Positions 58,710 through 64,000 of a DNA stretch of 64,000 bases are shown piece after piece (the stretch's first letter is position 1; every line of letters starts with the position of its first letter). The notes beneath the pieces were generated by a model. That model saw only the letters and a list, made by a program, of their open reading frames with translations. It was not told the origin of the DNA and did not search any database. Origin of the DNA: Victivallales bacterium (lineage in GTDB: Bacteria > Verrucomicrobiota > Lentisphaeria > Oligosphaerales > Oligosphaeraceae); the NCBI GenBank assembly GCA_017535315.1, contig JAFXUD010000012.1:124001-188000 (forward strand). Direction: 5' to 3'. The position numbers and the translations under genes were made by a program.

Positions 58710-60149
58710 TCAACCGCCGATGGCGAGGTTGAAGGCGCCGAGCATGCAGCCGAGGATGCCAGGGAACTGGGCATGGTGGCCGAGGGCATAGCAGTTCTCG
58801 ACAGGGAGACGCCCTGCAGTGCGGGACTGTGCCAGCAGTTGGCGCGTGCCGTATGCGCTGCCGATGGGGGGCGAGAAGCGGCTGCAAGTGAGCGGGGAGG
58901 CTGTGCCGATGATGTGGAGGTGGCCCTTGTATTGGGGGTAGGCCTTATAGACATCCTGCAAGATAATTTCTCTATACTGCTGCTTGAACTCGATGTAGCG
59001 CGGGGCATTGCGGTAATTCTCTTTGGTGACTTCGCAGAGTTTTTCCACATCCTCGACGAACATGGTCCTGAAGGCAGTGAAGGTTGTGTGAGCGTTCTGC
59101 GGGTCGTTGGAGGTGACCATGCCCGTGCTGGAGTGAGTTGTGAGATGTCCAGGGGTGAGAATGCTGTTGAGGTCACTGTTCTCCAGATAGAATGTGAGCC
59201 TGTTCGGTGCTTGCAACTCATCGTCAATGGTGCCGAAGATGGTGAAGAAGGAGCAGGTTGGCTTGAGGTTCTTGGTCCTGCGTTTGAACTGCGGGGTGAG
59301 GAGACGCTCTGGCAGCAGTGGAACGTAGGCGGCGGGATGGACGGCGAAATAGATGCCGTCGATTTCCAGCGTCTGCCCGTCGGAGAGCGTGGCGGCGGTG
59401 CAGAGTGGCTGCGTCTCGCTGAATTGCAGGCTGCTGATGGTGGTGTCGGTCAGGATATTGACGTTGTAGCGTGCGTATTCGCGCTTGAATCCCTTGATGA
59501 ATGCGTCGCCGCCGTGTCGGATGGCACTGAGGTTGGCGTCGAGTCCATACGCGCAACGGCAGTGGTATGGGAAGGGGGATTCGACAGGAGGCGTGCCGTG
59601 GCACAGTGACATGATGGGAAGCAGTGCCTGGAGTTCAGGTGCATCCAACCCGTTCTGCTCGAAGAATTCCTGGACGGTCATGGCGTCATAGTCGGTGAGC
59701 TGTGAGAGGAAGTCCGCCTGGGTGTAGTTTTTAATGTCGAAGATGGGTGTGTGGTCGATGACCTCCTGCTCTGCGGCATAAAACCTATGGATGTTGTCTG
59801 TGTATTTGGGGAATGATGCGGCGATGGAGTCGGCGAGTGCGTCAAGTCCCTTGCCTGGGAATTTGATGTTGCACCCTCGGTCAGCCAGCATGATGTTAGT
59901 CAGAATGGGGGCTGGCTTGACGTCATTCTGCATATTGAGGATTTCCAGCATTCCAGAAAGGACATCCCCGAAGCCACCTGTGAAGTGGAGGCCTGTGTCG
60001 AAGCGGAGTCCCTGGCGCGTAAAGCGGTTGATGTACCCGCCGATAAAGGGCAGTTTTTCAACGATGGTGACCTGTTTGCCGCGGTGCGCCAGCAACAGTG
60101 CCATGGTTAGTCCTGATATGCCAGAGCCGACTACAAGAGTGTTTTTCAT
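58710..60149 (-). CDS. CrtI-like NAD(P)/FAD-dependent oxidoreductase
   Basis: 479 residues; its ATG overlaps the stop of the ketoreductase gene (ATATGA). N-terminal dinucleotide-binding motif VVGSGISGLTMALLLAHRGKQVTIVEK and the signature GGYINRFTRQGLRFDTGLHFTGG of phytoene-desaturase-like and related flavoproteins. The C-terminal end GSAYGTRQLLAQSRTAGRLPVENCYALGHHAQFPGILGCMLGAFNLA is the second FAD-contact region of the same family. Such enzymes desaturate or isomerise polyene or carotenoid chains. As last gene of a fatty-acid-like cluster it probably modifies the acyl/polyene product. Substrate not known. Confidence 0.75.
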   Translation of the reverse strand: MKNTLVVGSGISGLTMALLLAHRGKQVTIVEKLPFIGGYINRFTRQGLRFDTGLHFTGGFGDVLSGMLEILNMQNDVKPAPILTNIMLADRGCNIKFPGKGLDALADSIAASFPKYTDNIHRFYAAEQEVIDHTPIFDIKNYTQADFLSQLTDYDAMTVQEFFEQNGLDAPELQALLPIMSLCHGTPPVESPFPYHCRCAYGLDANLSAIRHGGDAFIKGFKREYARYNVNILTDTTISSLQFSETQPLCTAATLSDGQTLEIDGIYFAVHPAAYVPLLPERLLTPQFKRRTKNLKPTCSFFTIFGTIDDELQAPNRLTFYLENSDLNSILTPGHLTTHSSTGMVTSNDPQNAHTTFTAFRTMFVEDVEKLCEVTKENYRNAPRYIEFKQQYREIILQDVYKAYPQYKGHLHIIGTASPLTCSRFSPPIGSAYGTRQLLAQSRTAGRLPVENCYALGHHAQFPGILGCMLGAFNLAIGG

Positions 60150-60868
60150 ATAATCAGTCCTCCATTGACAGCAATGACCTGGCCTGTGATATATGTCGAA
60201 TCTGGACCTGCGAGGAATGAGACGACGGAGGCAACCTCATCGCAGGTTCCATAGCGGTGAAGGGGGATGATTGGGAGAATCTGCTCCTTGGGAAGCTCTT
60301 TCGTCATATCCGTGTCGATGACGCCAGGTGCAACGGCGTTGACGAGGATGCCCTTCTTTCCTATTTCACGTGCCAGCGCCTTGACGGCTCCCAATAGGGC
60401 TGCCTTGGAGGCGGAGTAGTTGACCTGTCCAGCTTGTCCCGCCTGTCCAGAGGCGGAGCTGATAACGATGATACGCCCCTTGCGTCGCGCCAGAAGCCCA
60501 AATACAAATGGCTGGACGGTGTTGTAGAAGCCGTTGAGGTTTATTTCCATGACATCGTGCCATTCCTTGGAATCCATGAAGGCGAAGAGGTTGTCCTTTG
60601 CGATGCCCGCGTTATAGACGATGACATCGGGAAGGAGGTCGCCTTCCAGGTAGGGGAGAAGCCTCTTTTTGGCGTCATCGGCATCGGTGACATTCAGCAC
60701 CAGGTGCGTGAAAGTGCGATTCTGTGCGTGGACAAGCTGCTCGGTCGTCTCCGAATCAGGGTTTGGTTTTCGGCTGGTGGCAATGATGTCGAAACCATCG
60801 GAAGCGAGGCGCACGGCAATAGCGCGTCCAATGCCTTTGCATCCGCCTATGATAAGAGCTGTTGACAT
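60146..60868 (-). CDS. fabG: 3-oxoacyl-ACP reductase (FabG-like)
   Basis: 240 residues from ATG 60868; the frame opens further upstream within the next gene, without support. Short-chain dehydrogenase motifs: ALIIGGCKGIGRAIAVRL (cofactor loop), VIVYNAGIAKD, and the Ser-Tyr-Lys set in VISSASGQAGQAGQVNYSASKAAL, then LVNAVAPGVIDTDMT and GQVIAVNGGLII. It reduces 3-oxoacyl-ACP to 3-hydroxyacyl-ACP with NADPH. Within this cluster it would act on the growing chain made by the ketosynthase pair. It overlaps the oxidoreductase start by 4 bp. Cytoplasmic. Confidence 0.85.
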   Translation of the reverse strand: MSTALIIGGCKGIGRAIAVRLASDGFDIIATSRKPNPDSETTEQLVHAQNRTFTHLVLNVTDADDAKKRLLPYLEGDLLPDVIVYNAGIAKDNLFAFMDSKEWHDVMEINLNGFYNTVQPFVFGLLARRKGRIIVISSASGQAGQAGQVNYSASKAALLGAVKALAREIGKKGILVNAVAPGVIDTDMTKELPKEQILPIIPLHRYGTCDEVASVVSFLAGPDSTYITGQVIAVNGGLII

Positions 60869-60893
60869 GTTATTCCATGGGTTGATGGTGTCA

Positions 60894-61433
60894 TTATGTT
60901 GTCGCGAGGAAGACGGAGACGGCTTCCTGCAGGGGTTTTTGGGAGCGGTGCTGCCAGAGGGGGGCAACGTTTTGGGTAAGCAAGCCCTCCTCCTCCACGG
61001 CAATCAGAAGCAGGGTTTCACACAGTCCCGTGACGAGAAGCGTTTCCGCAAGGTTCATCGCCTCGTCAATGGGGTTTTCAAAATTGGTTATGGCAAAGGC
61101 AGGACCTGTGATTCTCAGGATAGTACCCAGATACGAGGTGACCGCATTGTGGACGGAATGAGAAAACTTTGTGGGGAGAATCTGGTCCTCAGGGTAGTCC
61201 AGGATGTCGTCCAGGTTGGCGAATACTGTCTTGTGGGGACCGAATGAGCTGGCGGTGATGAGTCCCGTTTCGGGTGGAAGAAACTGCGGGAACTGCTCAG
61301 AAAACGCCATTTTTACGGCGGCAGTAGCCAAAACCGTGAAGCGGTCTGCGCGACGCAGGCCGTATTTGAACTTGACCTCTTTCAGAGTTTCTTCTGGAAA
61401 CGAGGTAAATGTTTCTGCCTTGACTATGTTCAT
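60894..61433 (-). CDS. Chain-length-factor-like half ketosynthase
   Basis: 179 residues, 5 bp after the ketosynthase. It matches the N-terminal ketosynthase-like family (Ketoacyl-synt_2), which is usually annotated as beta-ketoacyl synthase chain length factor in aryl-polyene-type clusters: RRADRFTVLATAAVKMAF, GLITASSFGPHKTVFANLDDI, PTKFSHSVHNAVTSYLGTILRITGPAFAI. The following ITNFENPIDEAMNLAETLL stretch is where a ketosynthase has its Cys; no Cys is present, so it is catalytically silent and likely pairs with the ketosynthase to set chain length. It is shorter than a full ketosynthase (about 400 residues), as expected for this family. Confidence 0.7.
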   Translation of the reverse strand: MNIVKAETFTSFPEETLKEVKFKYGLRRADRFTVLATAAVKMAFSEQFPQFLPPETGLITASSFGPHKTVFANLDDILDYPEDQILPTKFSHSVHNAVTSYLGTILRITGPAFAITNFENPIDEAMNLAETLLVTGLCETLLLIAVEEEGLLTQNVAPLWQHRSQKPLQEAVSVFLATT

Positions 61434-61438
61434 GTCGT

Positions 61439-62599
61439 TTACCTCAGGCTTAGAAGCAGTGCGGAGTTGGATCCGCCGAATGCAAGCGAGGTGGAGAGGG
61501 CGTGGCGGGCGTTGTGGAGAGGCAGGTGATTACGGAGGGGGGACAAAGTCATGTCGGGGGAGGCTTTTTCAAAGCGGGTGCTTTTGGCCGCGCGCTGCTC
61601 TTCAAGCATGAGAAGGGTGAAGACGGCCTCGATGGCGCCAGCGGCGCCAAGCGTATGGCCTGTTAGCGCCTTGGTGGACATATAGGGGATGCCTTGCGGA
61701 AAAAGCCGTGCAAAGACAGTTGCTTCGGCCTGGTCGTTTGCCTCCGTGCCCGTGCCGTGCGCATTGATGAAGGCTATCTCTTCAAGGGTGATTCCCGCCG
61801 AGCGGACGGCGTCATGAATGGCGTGTTCCAGACCTGTGCCTGTCGGATCAGGTTGTGTGATATGGAAGGCGTCGGCGGTTTTACCGAAGCCAGAAACACA
61901 GAAGGGGGTGTTTCCCGATCGCCCCATGATGAGCACGCCCGCTGCCTCGCCGAGGTTGAGACCCGTACGGTCTGCGTTAAAGGGACGGCAGGGGGTATGT
62001 GAGCATACTCCCAGGGCGTTGAAGCCGTCCAGCGGGACTTTGTTAAGCTCGTCTGTGCCGCCCGCGATGACAAGGTCGCACTTACCCTGCTGAATCCAGA
62101 GGTGGGCTACGCCGATGGCGTCGGCTCCCGATGAGCAGGCGTTGGAGATGGTGAGAGCTGGCCCCTGGAGCCCGTAGTGGCGGCGAATCCACTCGGCTGG
62201 ATTGCCGTCTATGTAGCGTTCCAGAGGGGCTGGCGATGGATTTCTGCCCGCCCGCAGTTCTGAGTAGTAGGGAAGGTTGTTCAGTTGGCAGGCTACTGTG
62301 GTTCCGATGACGACCCCCACTCGGAGCTTCTGGATGGCAGTTGTAGTGAGCTTAGCATCGTCAAACGCCTCTTCCAGAGCGATACGAAGCAGTTGCATGG
62401 AGACGCCGCCTGGCTGGGATTCGTCAGGGCGAATGCCTGGAATCTCAAAGACAGGAAGGGGCAGGGTGGTCTCTATGCGTTGCGGCAGAGCAGGCAGGCA
62501 TGGCGTGTCCGTATAGAGATTGCGGCGTGTTTCCTCGACACTGTTTCCAATTGCCGAGATGACGCCTATGCCGAGTATGGGGGAGGAGGTCATTTTCAT
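61439..62599 (-). CDS. 3-oxoacyl-ACP synthase (FabF-like ketosynthase)
   Basis: 386 residues. Full Cys-His-His triad: SNACSSGAD (Cys155), INAHGTGTEAND (His281) and ALTGHTLGAAGAIEA (His315). Other family parts are VISAIGNSVEETRRNL, VGVVIGTTVA, IAGGTDELNKV, RPFNADRTGLNLGEAAG and the C-terminal TSLAFGGSNSALLLS. It condenses malonyl-ACP with an acyl-ACP, here most likely in secondary-metabolite or polyene synthesis together with the chain-length-factor-like protein. It is slightly shorter than E. coli FabF. The ribosome-binding site is poor. Confidence 0.85.
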   Translation of the reverse strand: MKMTSSPILGIGVISAIGNSVEETRRNLYTDTPCLPALPQRIETTLPLPVFEIPGIRPDESQPGGVSMQLLRIALEEAFDDAKLTTTAIQKLRVGVVIGTTVACQLNNLPYYSELRAGRNPSPAPLERYIDGNPAEWIRRHYGLQGPALTISNACSSGADAIGVAHLWIQQGKCDLVIAGGTDELNKVPLDGFNALGVCSHTPCRPFNADRTGLNLGEAAGVLIMGRSGNTPFCVSGFGKTADAFHITQPDPTGTGLEHAIHDAVRSAGITLEEIAFINAHGTGTEANDQAEATVFARLFPQGIPYMSTKALTGHTLGAAGAIEAVFTLLMLEEQRAAKSTRFEKASPDMTLSPLRNHLPLHNARHALSTSLAFGGSNSALLLSLR

Positions 62600-62600
62600 C

Positions 62601-62668
62601 TGTTCTGTGCCGCTGGTTTCAGCCTGCGGTGGTTGCGCCTGTTCTGTGCCGCTGGCTTAGCCTGCGGG
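62601..62668. repeat. Direct repeat at the ACP/ketosynthase junction
   Basis: The 28-bp sequence CTGTTCTGTGCCGCTGG(T)TTCAGCCTGCGG occurs near 62601 and again, slightly changed, near 62640. It covers the intergenic gap and the last codons of the ACP gene, so the ACP tail may have been altered by the duplication. Confidence 0.6.
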
Positions 62669-62938
62669 AGTAGTGGTGCAGTTTGCCTGTACGAAGTCGG
62701 AGAGGGTGGCGAAGGTGGCGAAGATTTCGCGTTTGTTTTCGACTGCGGCCTGCGGGATGCCGTACTCGCGTTTGAGGGCGATGACGATTTCAACGGCATC
62801 GAGGGAATCAAGGCCAAGGCCGTCCTTGAAGAGTGGCTGGTCGTCAAGGATGTCGTCAGGCGTTTTCCCCTCAAGGGAGAGCCATTCGATGAGTTTGGCT
62901 TTGAGCTGGCGTCTGAATTGGGTTGTTTTTTCGTCCAT
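62657..62938 (-). CDS. Acyl carrier protein
   Basis: 93 residues. Typical four-helix ACP with the phosphopantetheine Ser in GLGLDSLDAVEIVIALKREYGI. The C-terminal tail (NCTTTPAG) is unusual and overlaps a duplicated DNA segment. It carries acyl intermediates between the ketosynthase, ketoreductase and the acyltransferase of the cluster. Six bases separate it from the upstream acyltransferase gene. A housekeeping ACP would be expected beside fabF/fabD, so this one is probably dedicated to the cluster. Confidence 0.9.
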   Translation of the reverse strand: MDEKTTQFRRQLKAKLIEWLSLEGKTPDDILDDQPLFKDGLGLDSLDAVEIVIALKREYGIPQAAVENKREIFATFATLSDFVQANCTTTPAG

Positions 62939-62944
62939 GGTAGT

Positions 62945-63838
62945 TTAGTTGTTGGCTATTTCATAGTGGAAGATTTGGTATGGGTAGTCGGAGGCGATGT
63001 TCTGGAGGGCTTTCTCGTAAATTTGAATGTAGGGGGTGAAGAAATCGGGTTTTGGCTTGCGTGGGAGGTTGTAGTCGATGGTGAAGGGAGGCATGTAGAT
63101 GTAGTCGATGGCGTTTGAGCGCATGATGGTGAAGACGATGAAGATGGGGACGTGGCAACGTGCCGCAAGGTGCCAGGGGGCCTCGGGAATGCGCAGGGTG
63201 CGTCCGCATAGGGAGAGCGTGAGATTGGTCGGGACATCATCGGGGAGGCGGTCGCCCATCAGGCAGAGCACTTCGTGGTTTTCAAGGGCCTCTGCCGCGT
63301 CCAGCAGTCCGCCGAAGGGGTTTTGGTTTGAGATGATTCGGTAGGATTTTCCCTGCATGAGCTTTGAGAGTGCCACATTGATGTTGTCCTGAATAAGGAG
63401 GTTGACGCGTTTGTCAAATGCCTCCATGCGGGGGATGGTCGCCAGCCAGCAGCCGACGTGGCTCATCAACATGATGAAGCCGTGTTTTGCCTGTTGCAGC
63501 ATCGCCTCCCGATACTGTGGATTGACATCCTGCAGAGGAAGCTGGTGGCCTGTACGCAGCCAGTATGCCATGACAATGGCCTGCCCCTGGCTGACGATCA
63601 TGCGATAGAAATGCCAGCGCAAATTCAGGTACGAGGCTTCAGGAAAACGGCTTTGGAGGTAGGGCCTGGCTGCCTGGAAGGCCTTGCGGTCGAAAATAGC
63701 GTAGAAGAAGGCCACGAACCACACAAAAAAACAACAGAAACGGAGGCCAAACAAGCACATGCAGACTTTGAAGAAGCCGATGCCCAGGCTGTTTCCGCGG
63801 GTGTCGCTTAGGTTCTTATGTGTTGGATTTGAGCTCAT
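62945..63838 (-). CDS. LpxL/HtrB-like membrane acyltransferase with altered HX4E motif
   Basis: 297 residues. An N-terminal hydrophobic helix (GFFKVCMCLFGLRFCCFFVWFVAFF) anchors it to the inner membrane. The pattern fits the lipid A acyltransferase-like (LPLAT) family: RMIVSQGQAIVMAYWL, GFIMLMSHVGCWLATIP, LCLMGDRLPDDVP, PIFIVFTIMRSN. Known members have HX4E or HX4D; here the stretch is HVGCWL, so the acidic partner is missing or replaced. This family occurs in aryl-polyene clusters and places the chain on a lipid. Its ATG overlaps the stop of the upstream gene by one base (TAATG). Confidence 0.7.
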   Translation of the reverse strand: MSSNPTHKNLSDTRGNSLGIGFFKVCMCLFGLRFCCFFVWFVAFFYAIFDRKAFQAARPYLQSRFPEASYLNLRWHFYRMIVSQGQAIVMAYWLRTGHQLPLQDVNPQYREAMLQQAKHGFIMLMSHVGCWLATIPRMEAFDKRVNLLIQDNINVALSKLMQGKSYRIISNQNPFGGLLDAAEALENHEVLCLMGDRLPDDVPTNLTLSLCGRTLRIPEAPWHLAARCHVPIFIVFTIMRSNAIDYIYMPPFTIDYNLPRKPKPDFFTPYIQIYEKALQNIASDYPYQIFHYEIANN

Positions 63839-64000
63839 TATGCGTTCAGATTGCGCTGGATGCGCCTGGCAATGAAGTATGTGGCGGCGCCTGCGATGAC
63901 GGCGAAGAGGGGGGCGATGACGAGGGAACCCAGCAGCCAGTCCAACAACCGCAGGTGAAGCTCGTGGACGATGGTCTGCATGGAGGCTTCCCGCAGAAAA
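63838..64000 (-). CDS. Partial membrane protein, C-terminus only
   Basis: The last 54 codons of a gene that continues to the right. The end has an amphipathic segment (MQTIVHELHLRLLDWLLG) and one membrane helix (SLVIAPLFAVIAGAATYFIA) before a basic tail (RRIQRNLNA). This is the style of the DUF2062 family often found near glycosyltransferases and acyltransferases in such clusters, but the piece is too short to be sure. Its stop is coupled to the acyltransferase start (TAATG). Confidence 0.5.
   Translation of the reverse strand, partial: FLREASMQTIVHELHLRLLDWLLGSLVIAPLFAVIAGAATYFIARRIQRNLNA

Overview
The window looks like chromosomal DNA of an anaerobic, polysaccharide-degrading Gram-negative bacterium of the PVC group, most likely Lentisphaerota/Victivallales or a close relative. 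This is inferred from many secreted glycan-active enzymes with LamG or carbohydrate-binding domains, a TRL-like lipoprotein, a WaaP/Kdo-kinase-like protein, a radical-SAM activase of the anaerobic ribonucleotide reductase type, and very abundant intergenic repeats. No rRNA, tRNA, CRISPR array or integrase was recognised.

Layout. 1-8.0 kb: a partial secreted protein, a beta-helix protein and two secreted glycosidase-like proteins. 9.1-12.1 kb: a larE-larB-larC operon for the nickel-pincer (NPN) cofactor of lactate-racemase-type enzymes. 12.2-14.5 kb: a convergent NAD-salvage operon (pncA, pncB) ending in a RuvC-fold protein; PncA and PncB feed the pyridine pool from which LarB's substrate is made. 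14.7-24.6 kb: a GH16 enzyme with a CBM6-like tail, a phosphodiesterase/LamG protein, a TRL lipoprotein, a toroid-type protein, a small basic protein and a WaaP-like protein. 25.1-35.5 kb: two cytoplasmic paralogous barrel proteins, a long coiled-coil/TPR protein, a radical-SAM activase and glycerol-1-phosphate dehydrogenase.

The most interesting region is 36.2-54.9 kb, thirteen consecutive plus-strand loci that look like one system. It has a GYF/zinc-ribbon GTPase of the double-GTPase type, a GAP1-like partner with a membrane anchor, a secreted protein, a 1059-residue membrane coiled-coil protein, a MotA/TolQ/ExbB-type proton-channel subunit, two different ExbD/MotB-like subunits that each carry the membrane Asp, a large lipoprotein with a DnaJ-like zinc motif, a frameshifted GYF-trypsin gene, a GYF membrane protein and three zinc-ribbon membrane proteins (one with Sel1 repeats). 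I read this as a proton-motive-force-driven, GTPase-controlled envelope machine. Its function is unknown.

55.0-58.6 kb holds two nearly identical AAA-ATPase/PD-(D/E)XK nuclease genes in tandem. 58.7-64.0 kb is the end of a type II fatty-acid/aryl-polyene-like cluster: membrane protein, acyltransferase, ACP, ketosynthase, chain-length factor, ketoreductase and CrtI-like oxidoreductase, all on the minus strand.

Three non-coding repeat families fill the gaps. (1) About 200-bp MITE-like elements with 17-bp GTAA-starting inverted ends and 8-bp target duplications, lying only in the first 36 kb. (2) GGGACGGGA-type palindromes at gene 3' ends. (3) A roughly 90-bp element preceding family 2 in two places. 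Most of the short apparent ORFs in these gaps are translations of the repeats.
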